DNA of 64,000 bases. Origin: Coniella vitis (lineage: Eukaryota; Ascomycota; Sordariomycetes; Diaporthales; Schizoparmaceae). The DNA is taken from NCBI GenBank assembly GCA_011317545.1, contig WUJK01000003.1:124001-188000 (forward strand). Direction: 5' to 3'. The translations under genes were made by a program, and so were the position numbers. Position 1 is the stretch's first letter, and every line of letters begins with the position of its first letter. A model generated the notes under the pieces. The model did no database searches, was not told where the DNA came from, and saw only the letters and a list, made by a program, of their open reading frames with translations. Of the stretch, positions 1 to 11,482 are shown piece by piece.

Positions 1-85
1 CAAGAATCCCACATCCTATCCCTTTAAAAGGACCGGCTTACAACCCAGACCTCATCCATACTACTCTACAATACATCTCTACACA

Positions 86-316
86 ATGCATACCCACAGC
101 ATGCCACGGACATACGGAGTCAACCCTCCAGCTCCCCAATCGAACAAGCCCACGACCACCACAACCGTCGAGGCCTCTTCAGCCTCTGTGGTGACCGAGT
201 ACTCGTACGACAAGACAGCGGCTGGGGCTGCATCACAAACAAAGAAGAGCAGCGCGTCCTCTGCATTACATAAAGTCAAGGCTGTTCTGAAGAACAACTT
301 TACAATGGGACCCTGA
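86..316 (+). CDS. Small Ser/Thr-rich hypothetical protein (76 aa)
   Basis: An uninterrupted 76-residue reading frame follows a CT-rich leader with an A-rich context before the ATG, as is common for fungal genes. The protein is hydrophilic, with a poly-Thr run near residues 23-27, a Ser/Ala-rich middle and a basic, amphipathic C-terminus (LHKVKAVLKNNFTMGP). There is no signal peptide, membrane segment or cysteine. I do not recognise a family. Compositionally it resembles short fungal-specific proteins, but small ORFs of this size can be chance. The opposite strand also has an open frame here, but it lacks a plausible leader. A 5' intron or upstream exon outside the window cannot be excluded. 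Confidence 0.45.
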   Translation: MHTHSMPRTYGVNPPAPQSNKPTTTTTVEASSASVVTEYSYDKTAAGAASQTKKSSASSALHKVKAVLKNNFTMGP

Positions 317-1213
317 AAGCAACGGGTCCTCTTCGCTTCTGGGGGTCAATCAGGTTTTCAGAGGAATTACGAGGGGAAAAAGAGGGAAAAGGAAAACAGG
401 GACGGATCTTAAGGAAAGTTCAATTGGGGGGGGAAAAGGGCACTGTTTCTACTTCTGGTACGGAAAACGGGAGATTTGGCTTTGCAGATATTGATTCCAC
501 ACGGACGGGATGAGGAAAACTTGGCAAGGGGCGGACATGCATTGCCGGGGGGGGGGGAATAAAAGTTTCATGGATTGGATAGACTGCATTTCAGAGGCCA
601 TTATCAATATCAAATTCTTCTTAACAGCAGAGCCTCTTTGCAATGAAAGTAAAAGCGCTTTCTGGTGCATGCATAGCCACACTGCCACATCACTGGAGTT
701 GTTAGTGGGTTGGGCAAACTGCAAGCAGATCTCTGGACCCTTTTACCCGCGGCTTTTTCAGAAAGAAGGATGGAAAGAAAGAGAGAGACTTTGGACCTAT
801 CTTTAATCATCATGCTACCGATAATGGCAAAGATCGGAGTCCGTGAACTACCCCAAGGGGCTACTTCTCGTGCCATGGTCTCAAACTTTGCATGCAATGT
901 TACGTGCTGCAACCTGCACGGGCTTACCAATCCACGTGAATGACAAATGCACATGAGGATATGAGCTGAAAAAATATCCACGATGAGGACATGAACGTAG
1001 CTTAGCAATAACTCCAGACATCTGGAAGTGAGTGCAGAATAGAGAATTGAAAAGTTATAAAAGACCGCCAAAGCGCTCATGGATGCATCAAGTGTTGGTA
1101 CACTCAAGAACCTAGCGTGTCTTTGGCTCACGACTCTGCAAACAACATCGTAGTCCACCCCCTTGAATCCATATTCCCAACTACTGAGCAACTTATCTGC
1201 TCACGCTCCTCCA
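317..1213. other. Intergenic, 0.9 kb
   Basis: No convincing gene. It contains a G9-10 homopolymer around position 549 and several overlapping short frames on both strands that lack coding character. It should hold the 3' region of the small gene at 86 and the promoter of the oxidoreductase at 1214. Confidence 0.6.
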
Positions 1214-2341
1214 ATGGCTCCCTCCTCCATTCCAAGCAAACACGCGGCCGTGGCAGTCATCCAGCCTCGCACACCCCTCAAGCTCATCGAGGTCGACACT
1301 GTTGCCCCTGCAGCAGGCGAGGTCCTCGTCCGCGTTGAGTGGACGGCCTCAACGCCCCTGAACCTCCACAATGCCGACGGTGGGCTCCTCATGACCCCGC
1401 CATACATTATGAGCGGTGACTTTGCAGGCACTGTCGTAGCCACCGGAGACCTGTCGTCCTCGACGCTGTCACAAGCCTCTCGGAGCCTCGAGGTCGGCGA
1501 CCAGGTGTTTGGCTTTGCGTACGCTTCTCAAGAGCAGCGCCCGCAGCAAGAATACATCACCATCCCAGCCTACCTGTGCGCCAAGCTTCCCGAGGGCCTG
1601 TTCCCCCAGGAAGCCGTCACGGTGCCGACCAACTTTGTGACAGCCATGCACACCCTCACGACGGATCTGGGCTTGGCACTCCCTTGGCCCCGCCCGGAGG
1701 GCTGGGCGCCCGAGGCGGGCCTCCGAGACGCGCCGATACTCATCTGGGGCGCAGGCAGCAGCGTAGGCCACTATACCTTGCAAGTGCTCAAGCTGTGGGG
1801 CTACCGGAACGTCATTGGGGTCGCGAGCGGGCGGCACCACGACCGGCTGAGGGAGCTAGGCGCAAGCGTGCTTTTTGACTACGGGCGGCAGGATGTAGTG
1901 GCCGAGATCAAGGCGCACACTGCACACATCCCGTACATTATCGACTGCATTGGCTCTGTGCAGGGCACGTTGACGCCGCTGAGCAAGATTGCAGGCAGCG
2001 GGTCGGTGGTGGCCATCATGCTGCCGGTCATTGTGGCGCATGCGAGTGCGGCAGAGGCGCCAGAGTACGAGCTGGACGTGAGCAAGGTGCTGGTGGGCCA
2101 GTGGGAGGAGGGCGTGCAGCTGCGCGGGGTGCGGACGCACTTTTATGTCAACAACGACTTCTTCAAGTACCATCTGCAGCCAGAGATCATGCCCGCGCTG
2201 CTGGGCAGAGGGCATATCGAGCCGAACAAGCAGCGGCTGGTCGAGGGAGAGTCATTGCTGGTGCGTGCAGAGAAGGCCTTGAGCTTGTTGAGGGACGGAC
2301 GGGTGAGCGGCGAGAAGCTATATTGGAGGGTTTCTGAGTAG
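1214..2341 (+). CDS. MDR-family (zinc-binding dehydrogenase-like) oxidoreductase, 375 aa
   Basis: Single-exon gene of the medium-chain dehydrogenase/reductase superfamily. The N-terminal GroES-like fold covers roughly residues 10-130 (APAAGEVLVRVEWTASTPLN, then SGDFAGTVVATG). The Rossmann fold follows from about residue 170, with the nucleotide-binding turn GAGSSVG near residue 179. The conserved structural-zinc cysteine quartet and catalytic Cys/His-Glu pattern of classical alcohol dehydrogenases are not evident, which points to the zinc-independent enoyl/quinone reductase branch. In fungi this branch includes stand-alone trans-enoyl reductases. NADPH use is likely from the family, but the substrate is unknown. 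I chose the ATG at 1214 (context CCAATGG); the frame extends upstream only through non-ATG codons. No biosynthetic cluster genes are adjacent. Confidence 0.85.
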   Translation: MAPSSIPSKHAAVAVIQPRTPLKLIEVDTVAPAAGEVLVRVEWTASTPLNLHNADGGLLMTPPYIMSGDFAGTVVATGDLSSSTLSQASRSLEVGDQVFGFAYASQEQRPQQEYITIPAYLCAKLPEGLFPQEAVTVPTNFVTAMHTLTTDLGLALPWPRPEGWAPEAGLRDAPILIWGAGSSVGHYTLQVLKLWGYRNVIGVASGRHHDRLRELGASVLFDYGRQDVVAEIKAHTAHIPYIIDCIGSVQGTLTPLSKIAGSGSVVAIMLPVIVAHASAAEAPEYELDVSKVLVGQWEEGVQLRGVRTHFYVNNDFFKYHLQPEIMPALLGRGHIEPNKQRLVEGESLLVRAEKALSLLRDGRVSGEKLYWRVSE

Positions 2342-2788
2342 AAGAGGGATCTGCAGTCAATAAATGAACATTTGGCAAAACCAACTTCAATATCTAAAAC
2401 TGTGGATGTCAGAAAATGCAGGGCAGCTACACCAAAATGTCAACCATCGGTGAAGGGATCTCGATGTTGTGCATGTGATATATCAGGGTCTATGGGATAC
2501 AAGCATAAGCCCCCGTTAGGCGGTCTAGACCCCTCCAGCCCCACCGCAGATACCCACATAAATGCATATGCATGTAACGTCATGGCCCCCCCTTCCGAGC
2601 GTCTGTTGCTTTTCCAACGCAAACGGCAGGATCCAGTATCTGCTTCACCACCCCCCGACTCTTTTCTTCTTCTTCTTCTTCTTATACTCAGGCAGCCCAA
2701 CCTGCTGCTGCCGCCGCTGCTGCTGCTCGACAGCCTGAACTGTTCCTGGACGTGTGAACCATGAGCCATCCACCCACCACCCATAAAC
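2342..2788. other. Intergenic between oxidoreductase and MON1
   Basis: 447 bp, with a (TTC)n run near 2665 and a (CTG)n-like run near 2705. No gene seen. It probably carries the MON1 promoter and leader, since the last 150 bp are strongly pyrimidine-rich. Confidence 0.6.
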
Positions 2789-4852
2789 ATGGTCCACACC
2801 GACGACGGCGCCGGCCGCAATGAGCTGCCCCTGCAAGTTGGAGGCAGTCGGTGGCCCGCCCACTTGGCCGGCGGCAAGAACGACAGCGATGATGAAGAGC
2901 GCCCTCCCCCTCTGCCTCCGCGACGATCCTCGGTCCAGCTCGCTGGGAAACCAACTACTGCCATTTCTCCCATCGACATCCAGACGCTCTCCTTCCCTGA
3001 CGGTTCTCGAGGCACCTTCGAAGGCGCAGCCAACACCACCACCGCCGCCGCCACCGATCATGGCTCAAAAGCCTCCAGCGGGTACGCTACGCCCGTCGAG
3101 CTCGGGGGCTTCGTGCCTGGATCCGCCCTTCCCGGACGAGCAAGTGATAATGGGGCCGGCGACGACTCGATGAGCGTCATGAGCTTCGCTCTGTCGACGC
3201 GGCCACCTGCAGACCTCGCGAGTCTCGTGGCGGGCGAAATGAACGAGGTGAACAAGAAGAGCAAGGCCTGGGCCCTGTTGCGGTCGCAGTCTGCCACTGT
3301 GCAGCCCTTTGAAAAGGCAAGGCAACATGCTACCGACGGCCTGGGCGATTTTGCGTCCGAATTCGCAGAGATACCGGCCGAGGGCGACCTGGCGGACGAT
3401 GCGCGGCTGCTGCAGTGGCGGTCCAAGCTCAAGCACTACATGATCCTGTCGTCGGCTGGCAAGCCCATCTGGAGCCGCCACGGAGACTTGAGTCTGATCA
3501 ACTCGTCCATGGGCGTGGTGCAGACCATCATCTCCTTTTACGAGGGCATGTCGAACCCCCTGCAGGGCTTCACGGCCGGAAACACGCGCTTCGTCGTGGC
3601 AACCGAAGGGCCGCTCTACTTTGTGGCCATCAGTCGCCTGGGTGAGAGCGACATGCAGCTCCGCGACCAACTCAAGGCCCTGTACATGCAGATCCTTTCG
3701 ACCCTGACCCTGCCCACCTTGACCAAGATCTTTGTCCACAGGCCGTCGACGGATCTGCGGACCCCGCTCCAAGGAACAGAGGGGCTGCTGTCCTCGCTAG
3801 CAGACAGCTTCACCAAGGGCTCGCCTACCTCGATGCTCGGCGCCCTGGAGTGTCTGCGCCTGCGCAAATCCCAGCGCCACGCTCTGAACAATGCCTTCCT
3901 CAAGTGCAGGACTGACAAGCTGCTTTACGGCCTCATTGTCGCAGGCGGCAAACTCGTCAGCGTCATCCGGCCGCGCCGCCATTCCCTCCACCCGAGCGAC
4001 CTGCAGCTCATCTTCAACATGCTCTTCGAGTCGGGCGGCATTCAAGCAGGCGGTGGCGAAAACTGGGTTCCTCTCTGCCTGCCCGCCTTCAACAGTAGTG
4101 GCTACTTGTACATGTACGTGAGCTTCTTTGACCAAGGTAGTGGTAACGTCCAGGGCGGTGACAGCGAGTCATCGTCATCCTCATCATCATTGTCATCACC
4201 ACCATCATCCGAGGAGCAAATCGCCATCATCCTCATCAGCCCGGATCGGGAGTCCTTTTACGATCTCAAAGAAATGCGTGACAATGTCGCTTCCAGCCTC
4301 AAAAAGAACGGCCACTTGGACATCATCCAGACGGCCGTCAAGACAGGCCGCGCCAGAATCCCGTCCATTGCACCCGGTACCCAGATTAGTCATTTCCTGT
4401 ATAAGTCGCGGGCCAATGTCCAGTTCTGCATGTCCACGCTGGATCCCTTCTCCGGCTCGCTGCCATTACCTGAAAGCGGGGCCAATACCACCACCACTAC
4501 TACTGCTACTACCACGCGCAACGACACTACTCAAACCAACCATAACGATACCTACAATGGCACCACTACCAACGACACCACCACCGCCGCCCTCGTCTCC
4601 CGCAGACGTCTCATGACCCTCTACCACCAGCTCCACGCCTCCGTCCACGCCCGCCACTCACACCTCAAGATCCTCCACTGCATCGACCAGGACGCCACGA
4701 GCCTGGCATGGGTCACGCCCGTTTTCGAGTTCTACTGTGTCGCGGGCCCCAATGCCTCGCGCGCCTTGCTGACGCAGGGCGCCAACAAGATTGTGCAGTG
4801 GGCCAAGAAGGAGGAGGAGAGGTTGTTCATCATTGGTGGTGGGGTTTTTTGA
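2789..4852 (+). CDS. MON1: Vacuolar fusion protein MON1 (687 aa)
   Basis: Mon1 pairs with Ccz1 to form the guanine-nucleotide exchange factor that activates Rab7/Ypt7 on late endosomes, autophagosomes and vacuoles. The family signature is clear: residues about 205-325 hold the first longin domain (LLQWRSKLKHYMILSSAGKP, then LINSSMGVVQTIISFYEG and FVVATEGPLYFVAISRLGES), followed by the central region with TLPTLTKIFVHRPSTDLR and LECLRLRKSQRHALNNAFLK, then the C-terminal longin-like part. The first 200 residues are disordered and proline/serine-rich. Two low-complexity inserts interrupt the later part: a Ser run near residues 460-475 and a Thr/Asn-rich stretch near 567-601. Length is normal for filamentous fungi and no intron is needed. 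The ATG at 2789 follows a pyrimidine-rich leader. Confidence 0.95.
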   Translation: MVHTDDGAGRNELPLQVGGSRWPAHLAGGKNDSDDEERPPPLPPRRSSVQLAGKPTTAISPIDIQTLSFPDGSRGTFEGAANTTTAAATDHGSKASSGYATPVELGGFVPGSALPGRASDNGAGDDSMSVMSFALSTRPPADLASLVAGEMNEVNKKSKAWALLRSQSATVQPFEKARQHATDGLGDFASEFAEIPAEGDLADDARLLQWRSKLKHYMILSSAGKPIWSRHGDLSLINSSMGVVQTIISFYEGMSNPLQGFTAGNTRFVVATEGPLYFVAISRLGESDMQLRDQLKALYMQILSTLTLPTLTKIFVHRPSTDLRTPLQGTEGLLSSLADSFTKGSPTSMLGALECLRLRKSQRHALNNAFLKCRTDKLLYGLIVAGGKLVSVIRPRRHSLHPSDLQLIFNMLFESGGIQAGGGENWVPLCLPAFNSSGYLYMYVSFFDQGSGNVQGGDSESSSSSSSLSSPPSSEEQIAIILISPDRESFYDLKEMRDNVASSLKKNGHLDIIQTAVKTGRARIPSIAPGTQISHFLYKSRANVQFCMSTLDPFSGSLPLPESGANTTTTTTATTTRNDTTQTNHNDTYNGTTTNDTTTAALVSRRRLMTLYHQLHASVHARHSHLKILHCIDQDATSLAWVTPVFEFYCVAGPNASRALLTQGANKIVQWAKKEEERLFIIGGGVF

Positions 4853-5566
4853 AGTGAGTGATGCTCGCACGGTCGGTGCTGACGCAGTCGTCGTTGTGGA
4901 GTGAGGGGGTCCTTTTCCAACTGGTCTAGGTTTGCTGTGGAAATGAACTCATGCGTATATAGGTAGGTACCTAGACATGTATACATATATCAATGATGGA
5001 AGATACCCATTTTCGCAATGATGGAAGCAGGAAAAGCAGGACTCGAAGCAGGAAAGCAGGGATTAAGTAACAGAAAGGCAATATTACCACCATGAGCATA
5101 TGTCTCTGGAATCCATTCTCAAAATATCCTTGCGGCACAGTGTTAGCAGTGTGGGTTTATTTCTGTCGACTAAACTGTTCACCACCAAGGGCAATCTGGG
5201 CCACTGCCCTGTTTTTGCAAACATGTTTCATGGGCATTCCTTTCTGTTTCTATGTCATATCCATCCTGACTGATTTCATTGGGACAATAATGGCTGGCTT
5301 GCGTAGCGTAAGCACGCCGCATCCAGATCTTACAATCGCTACAACACTCTTCCTTCTCGAATTCGCCCCATTGCTTTCCCTCTGTTGATCTTCTGAGCCC
5401 ACCTATCAAGTTACTCCATTTCTGACCGTACCCAAGGCATCGTATAATGAACTTCATCATTTCCTGTCCCACAGTGCCACTCCAATCCGACGTGGTGCCA
5501 CCTTGGGGCGCACAAACGACAAGACAGCCGACTTGCTGCCATTTGCCTTCGGCATAGCCCCACCGA
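4853..5566. other. Intergenic, convergent 3' ends of MON1 and the minus-strand 1086-aa gene
   Basis: 714 bp between two genes transcribed toward each other, so both 3' UTRs and polyadenylation regions should lie here. It contains the palindrome TAGGTACCTA at 4964-4973 and a direct repeat of 'atgatggaag' near 4993-5030. A 98-codon plus-strand frame at 5092-5388 has no recognisable protein character. Confidence 0.55.
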
Positions 5567-8500
5567 CTACGCCCTCAGTTTGACCTTGCTCCAGGATCGG
5601 AGTTTGTGTTTTGCACCCTTCATTAGCCTCTGCAATCTGCTTCTAACCTTGCGCTTCGAAGCGACTTTGTGGTAGTTGGTTTGTTGAGTTGACGGGGCAG
5701 GAACCTCTTTGGATCTGCGCACCGCACGACCTTGCGACTCCAACAATGATCTTTTGCTATCATCAACTTCATTGTCACAATCCACACTACAACGTGTCTG
5801 CGGCTGAGGGAAAGCCTCAGTCAGGCGCGACTTGATGTTTGACAGTCGTTTCTTCAGTCCTTGACGCCGCCTCGCACCGCTAGTATCAGAGAAGAAACTC
5901 TGCAATTCGCTTTCTGCGGCTTTCTGCTTCCTTGACTTCGATACCTGCAAGAGTCCAAGTTGTGTATCAAGAGATGCGCCCCTTACAGCATCATCCGGGC
6001 AGTCATCATGAAGTTTTGCTGTGGATGTGAAGTTGAGTGATGGAACAGACACTTGCCCACGGATAGCATGCTCTGGTCTCCGCGGGCTGAAGCAGGCTGG
6101 GTCTTGTATTGAGGGGGGCAAGGCCATTGGACTGTTGAACAAATCAACAGGGTGTATCGAAGTCAGTTCTGAGACAGTGCTGGATTTCGGGATCCCCATC
6201 CGTCTCTTGACAGTGTCGTTGTCTTCATGGCTTGTTGACCACACTGCCGATCGAGAAATCCTGATTGGCAAACGTCGCTTGACTGGCATGCCAGAATGCA
6301 CCAAATGTGTCGATGGATCCACGTCTGAATGCTCTGATGAGGATGCATCAGCTCGTTGTTGAAATCTGGGTGCAGAAGCAGCATGTCTCAACTTGAGCTT
6401 GGGCTTCCGGACCATGCGGTCAAACACAAAAGGGTCGAACCCTTTGTTTGTCTCGTTGTCGTGATCTTGAGCTTCGGTGTTCTCAATGATAGTCGATCGA
6501 GCGTCCGTGAGTTGCGAAATCTCGATTGGCTCCATGCCCACAGGGATCACAGCTCGGGCAAGCGATGGATCCGCATATTCCGGATTGGCATCGTATTCCG
6601 GTAGAGGTGGTAGTGCTTTCATCAAACGAGGTATACTGTTCTTCAAGCGCAACATTTTGGCTGGAGAGATCGGCTGTGGAACTAAAGTAGGACCACTGCG
6701 AGTTGAGACAACATGATACTGTTCGAGCTCGTCTACAGTGCCTGGAATATCGACCTTCACTTTGCCTTCAAGCACCGCAGGGCCACGCAAAGATGACTGC
6801 CGAGGTGGAGCCATAAACAGTTGTTCGCGATGACTCGGATGCGGTTCCAGTGCTAGACTAGGACGTGAACACGAGCTGGGGACAATTTCCGGCTCATCAT
6901 CTGTGTCCAAATGAGGCGTCTGGATATGTCTGTCGACATACTTGACGAACGAGGCCAGATCAGTCATACCTGAATACAAAGACACGGATCGGCTTTCGTT
7001 TAGACAGCTGTCGTGTTGTTGTGGTCTAGCAACGAATGTGTCAAGCAGCTGATCGTTGGGAGCTTTCGTTTCTAGATTTTCGAATCGCTCCCAGGTGGAC
7101 ATTGCAGAAGACGCAAGTGATCTTGTGTCGCAATTCCGTTCGACATCTGACATGTTCTCTTGTAGATTTGCTGGGTGCGACGTTGCTGTCTTATTCTCCA
7201 CACTAGGCGTCACCGGATCGGATGGACTCTCGATCGTAGATAGCTCGGAGAATGAGCTCATGTCAGTTGTCTGTACGGTCAATACTTTAGGCAGCGGTGC
7301 TTCTTCGACTACTCCACTGTAGTCGTCATGGTCTGAATACATGTGGTACGACTCCGAAGCGCCTACGACTTTTCCAGGCTTTGTCGACGAAATACTCATT
7401 AGCAAATCATCACGGGGGGTTGCATGCGCAGGAGCACCGTCGGTAACATCCCCTTGGCAAGGATGTGATACTGGACGGAGCTGCTCCTTGTTGCTGAAGG
7501 CATCAATACTGGTCGTCCGCCGCAAGAAAGTGAAAATAGGTTCCACATCCTGCTTGGTGACTGAATAACTAGTGTCTTCGACGTCTGCCCCATGCTCGAG
7601 GTTGAGAGCGTTGAATGTGCCCTCCGGCTCTGGTGTGACTGGATAGTCTGAAGGCGGCTCAACGACAACATTTTCAAAGTCCTCGCTGTAGTCGTAGAAG
7701 ATCGGGCTCTTCCTGATAGGCACAGGCCTAGGTGTCCTCGATGGTACGGATCCATACCCACCGCATCCAGAGGTCATGCTTGAGGTTCCAAGGCTTTGGC
7801 AAGAGGAGACGCTTCCCAGTCGCTCTCTCGGCCTCAATCCCCAAGGAGGGAGGTTGTCTGGTACGGGCTGCTTGCCCATTTGAGGCCGAATTTCTCCGGA
7901 AGGGAGACGGCGACCACCGGACAGGGAATGCGTCGACTGATTGACATCGTATCTCATAGATAGGGGCAACGGCGGGTCCCGAGTGGTCTTGTTGGGGAAC
8001 AAGGTCTTGTGTGGATGATGTGTGGTTCTCTGTGTGCACGCATTAGTTGCAGCCCTGATGTCCAAAGTCTTGCATTGTCCATACTTGTGGGATCCGATCA
8101 ATTTCCACCATCCTGCTATAGTCCACCATGCCGTTCTCCGTCAAGGCTGGTGATGAAGGACGAATTCCAGGTCGCGGCAGGCGTGTCGGATATGGATATG
8201 GAGATCGAGGTCTCTGGCCCCGCGTGTGGAAGTCTTGGGGCTTCTGAGCACCATATCCGCGGAGCATGGTGTTACTCCTGGATCCGCAAGTTGTGATTGA
8301 GTAAGAGCGCTGCCCAGTCTCATCCCACTGCGGCGAGAGCGTGTCAGACCTCGACTTGCTGCTGCCCTGATTATCCGAGCCGTACATGGATATGATCTCT
8401 GAGGTACTGTCGCGATACGAGGGCAGCTTTCTGCGGTCATCATAGAGTGCCACTTGAGGGCCATGGCCACGAGCCAACGGCTGCGGCTGCGGCTGCGGGG

Positions 8501-8882
8501 GGCGGTGCATGTCTCCTAGACTGGTTCGGTGTCGTAACAACATGGTTCTATTAGCATGAATAGAAAAGACGCCAATGTTCCCAGTCTCTGTCGTCTTCCT
8601 CAACATGCCGTCAGCGGACGCGGCCGGGTCGAGGAAGGTGTGCTCTCTGATGCTTCGAAGGGGCTTGAACTGAGGCAACGAATGGGCTGGATAGCCCGGA
8701 TCATCGCGTGCCTGGCCACGGTACGAGCTGTTGAGTGCGCCATGGCTGGCCGAGCGTTTGACAACGAGCGCTTTCTCGTGGCTCATGGTGGTCATCACAG
8801 GATGGATGGACGTCTCATGGAGTTGGGTTCTGTGGCAAATCGACGCCCCCAAATAACGATGATGGTGAGAGAAAGTCGTCAA
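5567..8882 (-). CDS. Large low-complexity hypothetical protein, two exons (1086 aa)
   Basis: Two minus-strand frames are joined by one short intron. Exon 1 runs 8882-8085 (266 codons) and exon 2 runs 8029-5567 (820 codons plus stop). The 55-bp intron 8084-8030 starts GTATGG, has an ACTAAT branch-like site and ends ACACAG, phase 0, so ...IPQ joins RTTHHPHK. The protein is Ser/Pro/Arg-rich and mostly disordered, with an acidic middle. The strongly basic C-terminus (KKRLSNIKSRLTEAF near residue 990 and KLRSWSKVKLRA at the very end) could bind membrane or nucleic acid. No catalytic motif, signal peptide or membrane segment is visible, and I cannot name the family. The start is the first ATG of exon 1. 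Confidence 0.75.
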
Positions 8883-9940
8883 TGATCAAAAATTGGATAT
8901 CGACAATAATTCTGGGGGTGTGCCTTGGCGCAGCCCGCAGTCCAAACCAAAGATTGAGGCAACGACTCGAGCTGCGAGGAGGAATAAGTGTTGATTGCGC
9001 AAGGTGAAGTCAAGCCGACTCTGACCGAAACAGAGAGCGGGTGCCACCAAAGCTTTTCCGGGGCCAGATCTGGTGAAACGGAAAGCGGCAACGCATGTTT
9101 GCAACCCGGAACCAAGCTAAGCACAACAAGAAAGGAAGGAACTGGCAGGCAGAGAGAGCTTTGTGAAGAGGGAAGGAAGGAAGGAAGGAGGCAAAGCTCA
9201 CGACGCTTGGTAAAGAATACTGGCCAGGTCGCAGGAGCGACGAACATCTTGCAACCTACAAGCTCAGGCATCTCAAGCCTACCCATTGATGGGCGCAAGT
9301 AACAAGAATGAACTGCATCCTAGCTTTCAGGAATGACTGGCCTCTTGTCCGGCTCAGGGGTGATTGATTCTTCCAGAAGGGTGATAGAGAGCCCTATATA
9401 TATATCGCTCTCAGGCTGCTTTTACTGGAGCCGTGGAACAAGTCTTTTTGCTTCTAACATGCCTACAGTATTTCTTTTGGCCCTCTTGACTTTTGTGTAA
9501 GGGAACCAGGTCTTATATAGGCTTCATAACAAGGGCAATATAGACTTTTCAGCGCTGGTAAAGCACTTTCAGCAGTCATCCGCGAACAGAAGACAGCAAG
9601 AACTCAACAAAGTCCGGAATTTCTATGAAAATTACATCTCAATGCCCGCCAAGACCTCCTTGACCTTGCCGGGCTTTCCTTTCTTTCTTTCTTTCTTTTC
9701 TTGGAATTCTTTTAATCAAGAGGCTGTATGCTTCCATTGCTTCCAAACGCTGTTAGTCGTTTTGTGGGATTCCCAATGGAGCTGGTTGGATCATATGCAT
9801 TCAGACTTATATCATGGGTTTGCAAAGTGTATACATATATTCTGAATGAGCTATAAGGCCATGATAGCTCTACTTTTGAAGGTGACTTGGCCTGCTTGTT
9901 GTAGGCGCAATAGGTGAAAGTACTCTGAATATTGGGCTGG
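8883..9940. other. Gene-poor flank left of the retrotransposon
   Basis: About 1.06 kb. The first 300 bp should contain the promoter of the minus-strand gene ending at 5567, including a (GGAA)n run near 9170-9190. The rest holds a (TTTC)n tract near 9680 and no recognisable gene. Base composition and CpA/TpG content are normal, in sharp contrast to the element that starts at 9941. Confidence 0.6.
9936..9940. repeat. Target-site duplication, left copy (GCTGG)
   Basis: The five bases immediately before the left LTR are GCTGG and are repeated exactly at 17673-17677 after the right LTR. A 5-bp duplication is usual for Ty3/Gypsy integrases. It shows that both ends come from a single insertion. Confidence 0.9.
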
Positions 9941-10419
9941 TGTTATAACCCACGGTCATGCAGGTTACAAGAACAGGCCAGCGCAACTATATGCCAGCAA
10001 ATCGGAACCTCAACGGACCGATAGGGATCTCTTATATAAGAATATAGAACGGTATAATTAGGGTTAGGGTTGGATTACCTTAATAACTAAGATAGTTAGA
10101 GCAATAGTAATCCAAATAATCCAAATAAGCCGACGCTCCTATCGCTCTAGGTAATCTAAGGATCTATACTTACTATAAATAGGAAATAATAGAAAGATAT
10201 AAAGATAGGAGTTTATAGCTTAATATTAGATAGTTTCCTTATAATCTTTAGTTATAAATCTAAGTATTATTTTATATAATAGGGTAATCCCTCTTAATTA
10301 CTTATAATACTTAATATTGCTCGATAATATACGAAGACTTAAAAATAATACTTCCCTACCTGCTAATATATAACTTATAAGTACTTCTAGAATCCGGGAT
10401 TTAGGTAAGGATTATTATA
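9941..10419 (+). repeat. Left (5') LTR, 479 bp
   Basis: Starts TGTTATAACC and ends ATTATTATA, the RIP-altered form of ATCATTACA. It has a TATA-like TTATATAAG at about 10032-10040 and a telomere-like TTAGGGTTAGGGTT at 10058-10071. It matches the right LTR without length difference. All differences I can see are C/T or G/A transitions. The outer part of this copy keeps the C and G bases, while its inner part has T and A. Confidence 0.93.
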
Positions 10420-11430
10420 TTTTTATAACTCTTATTTAGGACGGTTTATATATACCTCTTAGGTAATATTAAGTATAATAATAGCTCCTTAAACTCTTAC
10501 CCCGTTTACCTTAGGAGAAGGATATCGCTAGGTTATAACTTAAGAAGATATAATACGCTAGTTAATCGAACTTACCTAATAACTTATTATACTTTAGTAG
10601 AATTAAGAGTAGTAGAATCGTATTATCCGTAGGTAAGCCTAATAGCTCGAATAATATTAAGCTATAGCTATTATACCCCTAGCGCCTATTATTTAAAATA
10701 CCGGTAACAGCTATAAGATAGATAAACTTATTATATATAACGGTAACTAAAATACGCTTTAAGGGTTCCTTACCTATTATAAGGCGTACTTCCTATATAA
10801 TATAGCTTAATTTATTACTAAACCCGATAAAATTATCCTAGCCGGTATATAATTCGAAAAGGATATATTTATTTAATATAAATCCTTACTTCGTAATTAT
10901 ATTAAATACCTAGGTAACCTCGATTAACGTAAAACGACTACTAAGAATATATTTAATTCGTTCGTAGGATTCGAACGTATCCTTAAAGAAATATTTAGCG
11001 ATCCTAACGAAGAACGGATTATAATATAATAACTTATAGAACTTAAGTAGAATAAATCCGCTTTAGCCTATACGGTCTGCTTTAAGTAATTCTTAATACG
11101 CCTCCCTTAGGAAGATAAGAACCTTATAAAATACTATTATAAAGGACTTAAGGATAAGGTTAAGGACGAAATCTCTAAATAGGATTAGCCTAAAGATTTT
11201 ATAATATTTAGTAATAATACTATCTATATCGATAACTATCTTTATAAAAGATATATAGAGAAAAGTAAGAAAGGAGGAAGCTATACTATATAGAGGAATT
11301 ACGCTAATATAGGACGGCGAATTTAATAGATAACTAACTATAGCTTCTAATAATAAAGTACGGTAATTAGTAATATAATATATTTAAGCCCTATAAAGCT
11401 CGATATAGCTTAGCGTAAACCTATAAGTAA

Positions 11431-11482
11431 GGAATACTTTAACTATAGTAAGATAGGCTACTTTATATAAGAGTATTAATAA
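11431..11482 (+). pseudogene. Gag zinc-knuckle remnant
   Basis: Translating through stops gives EYFNYSKIGYFI-stop-EY, which matches the spacing of a CX2CX4HX4C knuckle (ECFNCGKxGHFxxEC). Every cysteine appears as Tyr and the histidine as Tyr, the expected TGY-to-TAY and CAY-to-TAY results of RIP. The rest of gag must occupy roughly 10.5-11.6 kb but has no clear motif. Confidence 0.75.

Noticed and set aside
610..1191. 193-codon minus-strand frame
   Set aside because: No domain, random-looking composition, and it overlaps the promoter of the oxidoreductase; the Met start has no leader features.
5092..5388. 98-codon plus-strand frame with hydrophobic stretches
   Set aside because: Lies between convergent genes, no signal peptide or family pattern; likely chance.
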